Source of the DNA: Reticulitermes speratus
Taxonomy: Eukaryota; Arthropoda; Insecta; Blattodea; Rhinotermitidae
Reading direction: 5' to 3'
Length of the DNA stretch: 64,000 nucleotides
NCBI GenBank assembly: GCA_021186555.1
Contig: JAJKFL010000012.1
Span: forward strand, 25,678,210-25,742,209
The notes under the pieces: generated by a model
Database searches by the model: none
Seen by the model: the letters and a program-made list of their open reading frames with translations, nothing else
What the model was told of the DNA's origin: nothing
Program-made: the position numbers and the translations under genes
Part shown: positions 1-10,079 of the stretch, one piece after another
How the letters are laid out: the number at the start of each line of letters is the position of its first letter
Position numbering within the stretch: position 1 is the stretch's first letter

Positions 1-287
1 TGGCCTTGACAGGCCCTGAGGGGTCCAGGAGGTTGAGGTTCCCAGATTTGTAGACAATCGGCACATGAAGGTGGCAAGGTTGTCAGCCCTACGCACCGGC
101 CGCCTTTACCTCCCAGGAAATATTCCTGGTACTCATTTCTGTTAGAGGCTGAGTCGACCCCAGGGCCATAGTGCGGCCGAAACGTTTATGTCAAGGAATT
201 AATTCTAATGACACCATCGGGAATCGAACCCGCGACGTTCCGGTTTGTAGCGCAGTGCCTCAACCAACTGCGCCACCGCGCGCCCCC
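1..287 (-). mobile_element. SINE-A copy, tRNA-headed, cut by the window edge
   Basis: Read on the minus strand this is a retroposon with a tRNA-like head. A box A-like TGGCGCAGTTGG lies near 276-265 and a box B-like GGTTCGATTCCC near 226-215. A body follows that matches the complete copy at 61721-62026. The 3' end runs off the left edge of the window, so TSDs cannot be tested. The head is SINE sequence, not a working tRNA gene, because the same head-plus-body unit recurs elsewhere in the window. Confidence 0.85.
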
Positions 288-345
288 AATACTATACTAA
301 GGACCCACAAATATTAGGATCAACAGTACAAAGTGTTGTTATGAC

Positions 346-379
346 CTGATGATGGCTGTTTTATGAGCCGAAACTAGTT
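346..379 (+). ncRNA. Hammerhead-ribozyme-like motif (copy a)
   Basis: CTGATGA at 346-352 is followed by one extra T, then a stem II of GGCT (354-357) paired with AGCC (366-369), then GAAAC (370-374). The next bases complete the self-complementary ACTAGT, so the potential helix III differs in sequence from the common ACATGT but keeps the AC..GU pairing; the H17 position is T. Stem I is poor: only one pair beside the core. The core is seen directly; self-cleavage is inferred. Confidence 0.55.
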
Positions 380-675
380 GCCAAGTAAATATGCGTGCTA
401 TACGACTGCTTGTGGGCCGATTGAAGAAACGAATAAAACATACACGTATAAAATTTAGTTATCCAAGCGACCTGTCTCTCGGAATTTGTGCACCCCTGCT
501 TTTGAAGATTCCACAATAAGAATATGAAAGCCGTGCGGAAATATTACATTTCTTTCAGTGTTAAGGTGATAAATAATATAACAATTGGATATAAGATTAA
601 CAAATTTGGTGTGAAGTTGGAACTTTGGCGTATGTAATGCAATTTGTATGAATTTTTATTTGTAAATCAGCAATT

Positions 676-962
676 GGAAACATGGCGACAATGCGAAATT
701 TTGAGATTATGTCTGAAAAAATGTAACATATACCCACAGAATCTGTACTTCATTACTGAAATTAAACAACATTAATATTACCAACTGATATATAGGACTG
801 GAAACATGGCGACAATGCGAAATTTTGAGATAATGTCTGAAAAATGTAACATATATATATATATTTAAACACATATATATAAATATTAATATTACCAACT
901 GATATATAGGACTGGAAACATGGCGACAATGCGAAATTTTGAGATAATGTCTGAAAAATGTA

Positions 963-1000
<38 letters not shown>

Positions 1001-1082
1001 CATATAACATATATATATATAACATATATATAACATATATATAACAACATTAATATTACCAACTGATATATAGGACTGGAAA
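676..1082. repeat. Irregular tandem duplication with AT-microsatellite spacers
   Basis: A ~55-bp block beginning GGAAACATGGCGACAATG occurs at 676, 800 and 914, and its first bases reappear at 1079. Units are separated by (AT)n or (ATATAAC)n runs and by ACCAACTGATATATAGGACT. Spacings are 124, 114 and 165 bp, the differences lying mainly in the AT runs (about 850-870 and 968-1035). Open frames on the minus strand here are low-complexity artefacts. Confidence 0.85.
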
Positions 1083-1565
1083 CTGATGCAGCAGTAAAGG
1101 ACCTTTCATGAGTTTTGTTCGGAGCTGCTTGTTATGCCGTCTTTACGGATTCTAGAAATTATAAGCACGCACATCCAGCATCGTGCGATGTGATGAATAG
1201 ATTAACCGAAAACATATGTTGCTGTCAGTGTATACCGCCGTACTGACACATTATTGACGATAATAAAGTTCGTCGCTGTTTCTGACATTGATATCTTGAT
1301 AAACCTATAAGCACTCCCTTGTTCTTTATCGCTTTACCACATCGCACAATTCCTACAGTTTCAAATGAAAACAAACAACTCTCCTACATGCTTGGCTTAT
1401 AATTGTTTTCCAGAGAAACGCAGACCGCATTATGCTGTTCCAAATTATGCTTTGTAGTCAGCGATCAGTAACATTTCAGAAGAACCTGCTAGCTCCATCT
1501 TCGCTTTACCCTGAAAAATGTAAGACGCGGGTTCAGTCTAAACACGACTGCTTTATGTACTACCC
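1083..1565. other. Unassigned sequence
   Basis: Unique-looking AT-rich sequence. I see no convincing gene or repeat structure in it. Confidence 0.4.
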
Positions 1566-1569
1566 AAAA

Positions 1570-1612
1570 CAGCTACATGTTTCGGCTGTAGTGTATAACC
1601 ATCATCAGGCTG
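1570..1612 (-). ncRNA. Hammerhead-ribozyme-like motif (copy b), all three helices drawable
   Basis: On the minus strand CTGATGA (1608-1602) is followed by T, then a stem II GGTT paired with AGCC (one G-U pair), then GAAACATGTA ending at 1574. GTA is an acceptable cleavage triplet (NUH). Stem I forms from CAGC just before the core and GCTG just after the predicted cut (plus-strand 1609-1612 and 1570-1573), giving 4 bp. Helix III in cis has only two pairs, but ACATGT is self-complementary and could pair between two molecules. One of the best copies in the window. Confidence 0.68.
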
Positions 1613-1624
1613 ACTACAAGAATA

Positions 1625-2268
1625 AAATGGAAATATTTACATTTGCTTAGTTTGAGATTTCAAAATTCCTACAGGTATTTTTATTTTAAAACACGTAGCA
1701 TACTTAACGTAGGTAGTCTTGGGTATAAATTGTTATGAAAGTATGTAAAATTATTTATGAAAGACTGAAGAATTATGATATAATGACATTGTGTTTTAAA
1801 CGTTAAAACTGAGGATATGATATAGGCACTTCTTGTAGAGAGGGCCTGTTTATAGCTTATTTCTTTGTTTAAAGTGGGCTTATGTTGAAAAAGAAAATTT
1901 CTTGACAAGGTTGGTTTTTAATTCGTTTGTTCTGTTTGTATATTGGAACCTGAAATGATATTGGCGTTTTTTAACATGTTGATATATTAAAATGGTGTGA
2001 GATGAGTTGCAGTGAGTGAAGGGACTAATTAACAAAACACTTACATGTATCTTGAATATGTGATCCAAATATTAATTTCATCTTAGAGCTACAAGTTCGT
2101 TTTTATAATTTGTGGGACTCACGTCGACTTTGTGTATTGTATTGCGGATGGTTGTGACAGACGTTTCTTCTGCAGTGTCTGACACGTTTGTTAGAACTTA
2201 TAATATAATACGCCTGTAGACGACGCCAACAAGTTCCTCCGTTAAGGTGGTAAATTATATACAGCCTA
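1625..2268. other. Unassigned sequence
   Basis: AT-rich and unassigned. Short minus-strand open frames (60-75 codons) show no family resemblance. Confidence 0.4.
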
Positions 2269-2271
2269 GAA

Positions 2272-2732
2272 GACTGGAGGAATATTTTATATAAAATACA
2301 AAGAAGAAAGGCTAAGTGGATTGGTCATATCTTGCATAGAAACTGCTTTCTAAAACACGTGATTGAAGGAAAGTTAGAAATGACGGGAAGACGAGGAAGA
2401 AGACGTAAGAGCTACAGGATGACGTTAAGTAAAAGAGAAGATACTGGAAATTGAAAGAGGAAGCACTAGATCGCACCGTGTGGAAAACTGACTTTGGAAG
2501 AGGCTATGGACCTGTCGTAAAACAGAATACAGTATGAAGAGGCTACGGATCTGTCGTAAGACAGACTACAGAATGAAGAGGCTACGGACCTGTCGTAAGG
2601 CAGACTACAGAATGAAGAGGCTACGGACCTGTCGTAAGACAGAATACAGAATGAAGAGGCTACGGACCTGTCGTAAGACAGAATACAGAATGAAGAGGCT
2701 ACGGACCTGTCGTAAGACAGACTGCAGAATGA
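2272..2732 (+). mobile_element. LINE-P 3' end with expanded 39-bp tail
   Basis: A 5'-truncated copy of the LINE whose RT is at 35.5-36.2 kb. The text from about 2290 (KRRKAKWIGHILHRN-like reading) through the basic MTGRRGRRRK stretch and the KRRYWKLKEEALDRT segment aligns with the minus-strand copies at 32.7 and 35.4 kb. It contains frameshifts and is a pseudogene. It ends in a 39-bp tandem array, listed separately, rather than a poly(A) tail. Confidence 0.8.
2499..2732 (+). repeat. 39-bp tandem array (6 units) made from the LINE-P 3' terminus
   Basis: Exactly 234 bp = 6 x 39. In the LINE reading frame each unit reads RGYGPVVRQT-x-E then TGA, so each unit contains the last 12 codons plus the stop of the element. 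In another frame the same repeat is open and gives the 13-residue period MKRLRTCRKTDYR, which explains a spurious 109-codon frame. Confidence 0.88.
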
Positions 2733-2734
2733 CT

Positions 2735-3335
2735 GAAGAAGACTGCACGGAGCTCGTACAGTGGTTCGCGCTTTGCAGTTTGTACGTCATTGCTGGTTAT
2801 CAGTATGCCTCATACGGTGTCCTGCAAACCCATCTATTTTGCAGGGACAAGTTAATGCAATAGCCGTAATTAAGTATGAAACAGTGATTGTGATGCCTCG
2901 AACGTTTTATGACACAAAACTAATTAAATTCTTCATCTGAAACATATAAATGACTGCTGTCACCATTCTGTTGTCCACACACGATCGATGACGCGTATGA
3001 ACGGAATATGGCGATCGACTACCATGGAGGCAGAGCTCCGGTTCATTGAGAAATTTGTCTTATGCATCTTATCTGGAGAAAGTAGCAGTGCTTATGTAGA
3101 CGTACTGCAGCACAGACCTTCATGTGAAGCTAGTAGTTGCAAAGTTGGTCGAGAAATTTCCTGCCGTTTATGAAACCAGGTGGTCCATTACAATGTTAAA
3201 AATGATATCTGTGGCACCTGTCCTAAGGCAGATGAAATTAATCCGAAACACTGTGCTGTCTTTGAGAACAGTTTTAGTATCATCCTGTATCTACGGCTAA
3301 GAATTCTAAGTTGTCTCCTCTCTTATACTTTTAGG
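2735..3335. other. Unassigned sequence
   Basis: No recognisable element. Short frames of 60-odd codons only. Confidence 0.4.
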
Positions 3336-3866
3336 CGCGTTCTGAAAATTGCAAAAAAAACCGGCTGTTAGCTTTGTCATTTCTGTCTGTCCGTCCTTCC
3401 GTCTGTCTCAGTCCGCATGGAACAACTCGGCTGCTACTGGACGGATTTTTATGAAATTTGATATTCCTGTATTGTTTTGAAACTTTGTCGAGAAAATTCA
3501 AGTTTATTAAAATCTGACAAGAATAACGGGTACTTTATATGAAGACCTATGTACATTTATGATAATATGTCGCTGAATTCTGCTTAGAATGAGAAACGTT
3601 TCAGACAAAAGTTGTAGAGGAAATCAGAACACACATTTTATGTTCAATAACTTTTTCCGAAAATCGTGCCGTTTATGAGATAATGTGGAAAAATATTGTA
3701 CAGCCAGACAGGCCACAGATGACAATATAATACGGCGCATGCGCTTTGCATGCTGGATAACTAAGGCTACAGACACACACTCAGAATATGTAATACTGCT
3801 TTTCCACAGCAACAATGCTTACGCGAACGCGCCTGAATATTACGTAATAGTACATTGCCTATCTTG
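3333..3866 (+). mobile_element. Interspersed repeat family G, copy 1 (non-coding, superfamily unknown)
   Basis: Starts TTAGGCGCGTTC near 3333 and reaches GCGAACGCGCCTG near 3836, with homology to copy 4 continuing to about 3866. Shared landmarks are a TCTGTC-rich stretch, GGAACAACTCGGCTGCTACT, GAATGAGAAACGTTTCAGAC, CAGACAGGCCACAGATGACA and GCGCATGCGCTTTGCATGC. Its ends carry an inverted GGCGCGTTCG motif, but no convincing TSD was found. Other copies: 6718, 33905 and 46.4-47.0 kb. Confidence 0.75.
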
Positions 3867-3869
3867 TTA

Positions 3870-4790
3870 TGGCTAATGTAATGCCAGTCTGTTATCTGCC
3901 TAGAATTTATGCTTTCATATAGGGCGGTAATTGTCTTTACTAGCTAAGCGATTATTAGCTTCTTAGAAGTAATTATGTTGTTGCGCATGCGTAATTTACG
4001 TATAGCTACGAATGTTTTGTGAAGCACTTGATCATCTTAATTACAGCCGGAATTGTGTTGCTGGTAGTGTCCTACCTGCTTCAGGCGCCACACGACTGTC
4101 ACTGTGGGTGTGCGATTACTTGCTGATTATACGTTAAAACACACAGTTTCTGTGCTGATGGATAAAGTTCACTGAAAGTCCTTTGTGTTAATGAATACAC
4201 ACACGTTGATGGGTGTAAAGATGTTTTTAAAGCTGCCAAACAGTCAGAGACTAGCAGCGTTTTTAGAGATGCGCTTAGAAACAGGCAAAGCAGGATCCAA
4301 TATCGCGGTTCAATGGAGATGTTGATGAAGATTTAACGCGACGGATTCTGATTGGTTAGTTCCATAGCTGGTCACACGATCATGCTTCTTATACATCCGG
4401 GTCACACAATTCCTTCTTCTAACCCGGCATCCCGGAAAATTAAAGGATTTTTCATCGTTCTACATTAACATTTGTACAAGTCGACAATGTCGAGTGTAGA
4501 AATCCCGTTACGTGTCTTGTCACACGGTTGCCACATCTGTGTTGTCAACGAGGGTTCTTACAGGGAGTAGAATTTGCGGCATGAAACAGTAGCTTTTGTG
4601 TCAAAGATAGCTACTAATAGGCGTTTCTACCATAAATTTATACAAACATAAAGGATTTTCTTAACGTGATAAAATTTCTTGACCGAAGAGGTCTGTGAAC
4701 ATATGCTGCAATCATTACCAGGTGTGATGTCATACCATCTCGGATTTTAATTATATTAAACTACAAATTACACGTATCTGTATACAGGGT
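3870..4790. other. Unassigned sequence
   Basis: Nothing recognisable. No frame over about 60 codons. Confidence 0.4.
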
Positions 4791-4894
4791 TGTATCAAAA
4801 GTACTTAGATAAACTTCAGGTGTTAGTTCCCCACACCAACACCAAGAAAGAAACGTCATACCAATATATATAAACAGTTTTCGTGGTACAGCCC

Positions 4895-5122
4895 CCACGT
4901 TCTCCCGACCTCATTCCTTTAGATTTTTATCGGCTGGGACACTCAAACGTTCTGTGTATTCAGCTCCAATTCAAAGTGAAGGAGCACCACCAACGCAATT
5001 ATGATGCGTGTGAAACCATTCACAACCGCCGTGGGACCTTTCAAAGGTAGCGACAGGTCACGATCAGACATGTCCATGCGTGTACTGATTCAGGTGTAGG
5101 ACATTTTGAGCATTTGTTGTGA
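4895..5122 (+). pseudogene. Tc1/mariner-superfamily transposase, C-terminal relic
   Basis: One frame reads PRSPDLIPLDFY at 4895, then YDACETIHNRRGTFQR, one in-frame TAG, and RQVTIRHVHACTDSGVGHFE before a final TGA at 5122. The SPDLIPLDFY stretch is the block around the third catalytic acidic residue of mariner-type DDE transposases, and the HACxDSGxGHFEHLL end is typical of one insect lineage. Everything upstream of the block is missing or unrecognisable. The segment may begin near 4790 at TACAGGGTTG, a plausible terminal sequence; no right-hand terminal repeat was identified. Non-functional. Confidence 0.75.
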
Positions 5123-5124
5123 AT

Positions 5125-5840
5125 TGTGACTTGAACAATAAGAACTGAACAGTTATTGTGTTGTAAATGTTTATTATGAATATGTTATTTCAGTTATGAT
5201 TGAAATATCACGTAGTTAAGGTATTTGTTGTTGAATGTAATGTTTCAACTAAATATAAATTAAATACCAAAACCATTCATTTCGGGATATACGTTTATAC
5301 GAAATCTTCTGTGTCTTTTGATGCGAAGGATTTACTCTTGGAAGTTTTTCAAAAAGAATTTTAGATACACTCTGTATAATTGGCTTCACTTTGCTGTCCA
5401 ACTATTCACATTTAGCTTCTTACTGCTTTACTATAATTGCATGTACATCTGTTTTTTTTTTGTCTCATATTACTTGCTGCTTTCTGTGGAATGCAAACGT
5501 CATGACAGACCGTATTTTGTTCTATCTTTATATCCGCGCTGCGCTACAGCTCGTTATGGTGCGTGTGACGTTCTAACAAGAACGGCTTAAACGTCGCCAA
5601 GCCCATTTAACTGACAGAAATTTGTGTTACTTTTAGAAATCATTTTTATCCAATTATATTACTGTTGTTGGTTTAGGGAAGCCATTGGCAATGTAGTTGG
5701 TATATTAACTGTACTACAGGCTGGTTTACCGATTTCTGTGCATCGATTCATAGCAGCGATTACAGGTTTCGTCTTCTCGAATTAGCCCACACGGGGTCTG
5801 TGACCCAAACAGCCACCTATTCAATAAGTAACATAGCCTC
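5125..5840. other. Unassigned sequence
   Basis: AT-rich sequence containing a 90-codon plus-strand frame (5318-5590) rich in Tyr, Phe and Leu. I do not recognise it and expect it to be chance. Confidence 0.35.
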
Positions 5841-5842
5841 TT

Positions 5843-5965
5843 TTCCCGGGGGTAAAGCTGTCGGGGCATGAAAGCGACCACTCCTCTCTATCTATTGCGG
5901 AAGTTACGAATGAATGGAGCTATACCTCATCTTCCACTTATGCCTTCATTTTATGCACGGGATCT
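5843..5965 (+). mobile_element. Degenerate SINE-C body fragment
   Basis: CCCGGGGGTAAAGCTGTCGG, a TCCTCTCTATCTATTGCGG stretch, GGAGCTATACCTCATCTTCC and TGCCTTCATT match, in order, the body of the SINE-C copies at 6049 and 40826, with many substitutions. The tRNA head is absent. Confidence 0.6.
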
Positions 5966-6048
5966 ACTTGACCTTGATTTTATCGCTTTGGGGTCACAAT
6001 TAGAAGCCCATATATAGGGCGACAAATTATGCCGGTGTTAAATTTGTA

Positions 6049-6336
6049 CATGTGGGCCTGGATAGCTCAGTCGATATAGCGACTCGCTACGGGCTGGACG
6101 GTCCGGGGATCGAATTGTGGTGGGGGTGAGATTTTCAGCACCCGTCCAGACCGGCCCTAGGGCCTACCCTGCCTCTTGTACAATGGATACCGGGTCATTC
6201 CCGGGGGTAATGCGGCCGGGGCGTGGCGTTTGCCAGCCACTCTCATCTAGAGCCAGGGTTAAAGAAAGAGTAGAGCTATACCTCTACCCCCTCTGGGCCT
6301 TCATGGTCTGTTCTAGGGAGAATTTTACCTTTACCT
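6049..6336 (+). mobile_element. SINE-C, full-length with TSD
   Basis: The tRNA-like head starts GGGCCTGGATAGCTCAGTCG with a decayed B box, GGGGATCGAATTGTG. The body matches the other SINE-C copies, including a C/G-rich stretch CGGGTCATTCCCGGGGGTAA. The 3' end is (TTTACC)n. An 11-bp direct repeat TTAAATTTGTA flanks it at 6038-6048 and 6337-6347, the mark of target-primed insertion. A 110-codon frame inside it is incidental. Confidence 0.88.
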
Positions 6337-6349
6337 TTAAATTTGTAGT

Positions 6350-6716
6350 TACATTGCTTAGCTGTGTCTCTGCCCCTTACACCCGTCACAGAGTTAGTAC
6401 AAATGTGTTTAAATTTAATAGTGGTCAAGTAGCAAACATTTTAACGTGAATTTCATATAGATCTAAGGGGCGAAATATACTAATGCTGAATTAACCCAAC
6501 CGCCCACCAATTATTGTATACTTATCCCTTTACAATGGGCTCACGTTACGTACCATAAGTATCTCCGACTGATATTTCTTACAGATGTAAAGCACATTAA
6601 TTTCTCACCCCCCCCCCCCCAAACGTTTTTTTTCAGAATGCAGGGGCCAAAGCAGAGCTAAAGCACCTCCCGCCTCTCTTTAACGTGGGAAGCTTTGGTA
6701 CTCTCTTAGTCCGTGT
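6350..6716. other. Unassigned sequence with a C-homopolymer
   Basis: Includes a run of about 13-14 C at 6607-6620 followed by a T run. No gene seen. Confidence 0.45.
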
Positions 6717-6717
6717 T

Positions 6718-7240
6718 TAGGCGCGCTCGCAAAATTGCGAAAAGCGACTGTTGGCTTCGTCATATCTGTCTGTCCGTGTGTCCGTCTGTCTGTCTGTCCG
6801 TCCGCATGGAACAACTAGGCTCCTACGGGACGGATTTTCATGAAATTTGATATTTGAATATTTTGCGAAACTCTGTCGAGAAAAGTCCACTTTTATTAAA
6901 ATCTGACAAGAATAACGGTACTTTACATAAAGACCTGTGTACATTTATGATAATATCTCGCTGAATTTTTCTTAGAATGAGAAATTTTTCAGACAAACGT
7001 TGTAGAGAAAATCAAAACACACATTTTATGTTCAATAACTTTTTCCCAAAAATCATGCCGTTTATGAGATAATGTGGAAAAATATGGTACAGCCAGACAG
7101 GCCACAGATGACAATATAATATGGCGCGTGCGCTTTGCATGCTGGATAACTAAGGCTACAGACACACACAGAGAATATGTAATACCTATTGCTTTTTCAC
7201 GGCAACAATTGTTACGCGAACGCGCCTCATTCATACGTTT
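6718..7240 (+). mobile_element. Interspersed repeat family G, copy 2
   Basis: TTAGGCGCGCTCGCAAAATT at the left and GCGAACGCGCCTCATTC at the right; closely matches copy 1 throughout. Frames on both strands here (75, 81 and 68 codons) are repeated in the other copies and are not conserved as protein. Confidence 0.78.
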
Positions 7241-8440
7241 AAACGTAAATTACATATCAATGTTAAAGTTCCCTCTGTAAAGTGACTGAAGCAAGCAGTA
7301 ATCACGTGAGCCTAAAGATCACAGCGTTGGGACAAAATCTTTATAATGGCGCTGCGAAATTTGGTATTCTGCAAAAAGGAATTTCTTGATCTGCTTTTAT
7401 TTTGCAGCAAGACAATTTACGTTAATTTAACTGGTTGGTAAATTTTACAGATCTTATCAAATCACTTTCATGTCATAAAGCGAGTCCGTTCACTTACAAA
7501 ATTTATTCAGCTGTACATCCGTACAGTTTCAGTCTACGTCAACCTTTGCACATCTGAAAGGTGCTGAATGTAAACATAAGTGTTCGAATGTGAATAGATT
7601 TCTCTGAAAATTACAATGATTGCTTTCATTTTTTACCAAACACAGACGACCGAGTCATTTCTATTATGAGCTCATTTGTACACCCATTCGACAATCAGCG
7701 GGACAGGTGTCTCTTGGTGTTTAACTTCCTTCACATTTATCTAGTTGGTAACAATGCTGTTATGTGGTCTGAATTAATTTGGCTCCCATATTATTGGGAA
7801 ACTGTTGTGCATATCGGTGTTGTCACTTAAAGTTTTGTCTTGCCTTCATGTTCGATGGAAATAGATGAAATGATAAACTCGCAGAACACATCACAATACT
7901 GTCAGTGTCTTCAATACATGAAGAGATACAAATGATCATAATTATTCAATACTGTAACAACATCAGCTTTGCACAATGTAGAATGAATCTCAAAGGTAGA
8001 CTGGACAGTTCCATCAACAGTTGAATACAGCTGTTTCACCACACAACACTCATAGTAATGTTAATAGTAAACTTGTTGGTTAATAACGGTTTTGAAATGC
8101 TGTAATTAATGTTAATAGCAGACATTTTGCCTATTCAGCGTCGGAAAGAGGGAGATAAGTCTTGAAGAGCACGAAGTGTGACGTAACATGACCAGTTTCT
8201 ATACTGATCGTATAGCATACTTCAGGCCTATTTCTTTAAATTTACTGTCATCAGTGATATCTTTATTAACGGCCGAGCAAACTTCTGAGGTGGGAGCAAC
8301 GCAACCGTTAGGTAAGGTGGATAGTCCCACATTGTGTTAAGGGATCTGTGAACTTTTGTTACGGTCTTTTGTGAGCAGAAAAGATACCTGAAGATTGAGG
8401 CAGCAAAGTGTATCGAAACATTTATGCTTATATACAAAAC
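7241..8440. other. Unassigned sequence
   Basis: 1.2 kb of AT-rich, unique-looking DNA. No gene, tandem repeat or element end recognised. Confidence 0.4.
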
Positions 8441-8445
8441 TGCAC

Positions 8446-8540
8446 GACATCAGATCCCAGAAGACCCTGAGCGTCCCTACCAACGGACTAGTTTCGCCGC
8501 CGCGACGCAAGACGTCACGGCTGCACAGTGACATTCGGAA
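8446..8540 (-). other. Possible decayed class-2 hammerhead element
   Basis: On the minus strand GCGGCGAAACTAGTCCG is preceded by CCGTGACGT, and the flank ATCCCAGAAGACC resembles the flank of the palindromic elements at 9.6, 30.3 and 59.2 kb. Too decayed for a firm call. Confidence 0.3.
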
Positions 8541-9575
8541 GGAGACGGTACGTCCCTGGAGGCAGTGACGCTGTTTTACGATGTCATATAGCTGACATAG
8601 CCTTCCGCCATAAGATGAGCTCAGAGGAAATGACGTCAATAGTACATGGTGTCTTCAAATGAATATACCCCGTGATATCGACGTTTTAGTGTTTCATACT
8701 AAAAGGCAGCCAGACGTACAGCTGTTGGCATAATAAGGCCATCTTGCAAAAGCGACACTTCGCTTCTTCAATGTTCGCTGGCTTCAGTGTTGTGTTTTGA
8801 TTTGCAAATAACTAGTCTTTAACTGAAACTGAGAGTTTGACTGGCGTTACAGCAGTTTATACCTCGCGTAACATTTTAATGTGTTTGTGAAATTAGATAC
8901 AGCCGTCTTGACTGATAGGTGTGCACACCTGAAAACGGACACGTGCATTAGCAGAAGCTTGTTCAGAGGGCCTTCATGAAAAAGTGTTGAGGCCAAGCAT
9001 TTTAGGGCTCTTAATGTGTTTAGTGACTACATGCAACCCGATCCTTCGTGAGAAGCTACAAACATTTCACTTCCAGTCATGTGCCAGTAATTTACTGAAT
9101 TTTATGTGATCCTAATGTTCATCACAGTGATCACAACATCCCGCCACTAGACCTTATACCGATAGAGACGAACCCAATCCTCAATTTATGTCACTGTCTG
9201 TATGCCCAAGTTTCGTTGAATGTCATCCCATTTTCTGCTGGTTTTCCTTATCTTTGAAGTTACCGCTTCTCTTCATAATTCGTGACTAAAATTTTGTATG
9301 CATTTCTCATTTCCCCACAGTACCTGTTCCATTTACTGTCCGATAAATTCTAAGTATCCGGTGGCACAATATAAGTCAGCGGTATTATTGCAGCAGATAT
9401 TTAAGTAACAGCACAAAAATTACATCCTTTTTATAAGAGTGTACGAGGAGAGAATCTTCATCGTTAATCGAAATATTTAATTGTTTAATGTCGCACATTC
9501 CCGTTGCGTTATTAAATATATTTACAATAAATATTTAAGTCTGTCAACGCAACATATATTTATCAATGAGAAGGC
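8541..9575. other. Unassigned sequence
   Basis: Nothing recognised. Confidence 0.4.
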
Positions 9576-9667
9576 TACATTCCCTTGATTTCAGGCTTCC
9601 GCCGCGATGTTGATGAAATCTCTGGTCTTCTGGGGTATTACACGGCGTCGTGTGGTAATTGTTTACC

Positions 9668-9702
9668 GACGTTTCGGGACAACGTATCGGTCCCATCCTC
9701 AC
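9668..9702 (-). ncRNA. Hammerhead-like motif, class 2, left arm of palindrome
   Basis: Minus strand: GTGAGGA (C3 replaced by G), extra T, stem II GGGAC paired with GTCCC (5 bp), then GAAACGTC. ACGT is self-complementary and GTC is a standard cleavage triplet. The changed first core base would be expected to impair catalysis. Confidence 0.5.
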
Positions 9703-9728
9703 GGGTCAAGATTCCGGAATCTTCACCC

Positions 9729-9763
9729 GTGAGGATGGGACCGATACGTTGTCCCGAAACGTC
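9729..9763 (+). ncRNA. Hammerhead-like motif, class 2, right arm of palindrome
   Basis: Mirror image of 9668-9702: GTGAGGA, T, GGGAC...GTCCC, GAAACGTC. The two motifs face outward from the centre of the palindrome. Confidence 0.5.
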
Positions 9764-9824
9764 GGTAAACAATTACCACACGACGCAGTGTAATAACCCA
9801 GAAGACCACAGATTTCGAGAAGTC

Positions 9825-9860
9825 TACATGTTTCGGCTATAAAATGACAGCCATCATCAG
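9825..9860 (-). ncRNA. Hammerhead-ribozyme-like motif (copy c)
   Basis: Minus strand: consensus CTGATGA, extra T, stem II GGCT paired with AGCC around a 10-base loop, GAAACATGTA. Complete core, GTA triplet. Stem I is weak, with one G-U pair beside the core. Confidence 0.6.
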
Positions 9861-10041
9861 ACCTGATACAGCTTGATACAAAAAGTGGGTTTTTGATAGC
9901 TGTAATTAGGTTAAAGGTCTCAACCCTTACAAATCCTTATATTTTTACATTATATGTATATTTTTACATTTGTAAACGTTGATATCTCTAATCTAATTAC
10001 AGTTGTAAAAAACACCACTGTTTGTATCTTGTAGTTCAAGC

Positions 10042-10077
10042 CTGATGATGGCCATCCTTCTACAGCCGAAACATGTA
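10042..10077 (+). ncRNA. Hammerhead-ribozyme-like motif (copy d)
   Basis: CTGATGA, extra T, GGC paired with GCC, GAAACATGTA. Stem I: two pairs (GC/GC), then a bulged G, then CAA/TTG. Complete core. Confidence 0.6.
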
Positions 10078-10079
10078 GC

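Larger units (their letters stand above)
9591..9822. mobile_element. Near-perfect ~230-bp DNA palindrome (class-2 hammerhead element)
   Basis: Two ~110-bp arms meet at GATTCCGGAATC (about 9711-9722). From the centre outward each arm carries CACGGGT, the hammerhead-like core, TCGGTAAACAATTACCACAC, GACGC and TTCTGGG. The left end starts AGGCTTCCGCCGCGATG, a terminus repeated at about 30455 (reversed), 30547 and 59199. The same arrangement occurs at 30.2-30.5 kb with a different centre, so this is an element family rather than a local accident. Confidence 0.8.
9825..10077. mobile_element. Fold-back element bounded by two outward-facing hammerhead motifs
   Basis: A minus-strand motif at 9825-9860 and a plus-strand motif at 10042-10077 close a ~250-bp inverted repeat. 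Inner arms also match as inverted copies: GATAGCTGTAATTAGGTTA near 9894 against the reverse complement of TAATCTAATTACAGTTG near 9989. It abuts the palindrome at 9591-9822. Confidence 0.65.

Noticed and set aside
154..180. GCCGAAACG in SINE-A as another hammerhead 3' half
   Set aside because: No upstream CTGANGA or hairpin; it is a conserved piece of the SINE-A body.
5318..5590. Possible membrane protein of 90 codons
   Set aside because: AT-rich composition alone gives Phe/Tyr/Leu-rich readings; no start context, splice sites or similarity could be supported.
6600..6625. C-homopolymer as an i-motif or G-quadruplex regulatory site (also 37553)
   Set aside because: A single homopolymer without spaced runs or a nearby gene; length is also prone to sequencing error.
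9585..9842. 85-codon frame with MGPIRCPETSV reading
   Set aside because: Translation of the palindromic hammerhead element; the CPETSV string is simply TGTCCCGAAACGTCGGT read as protein.
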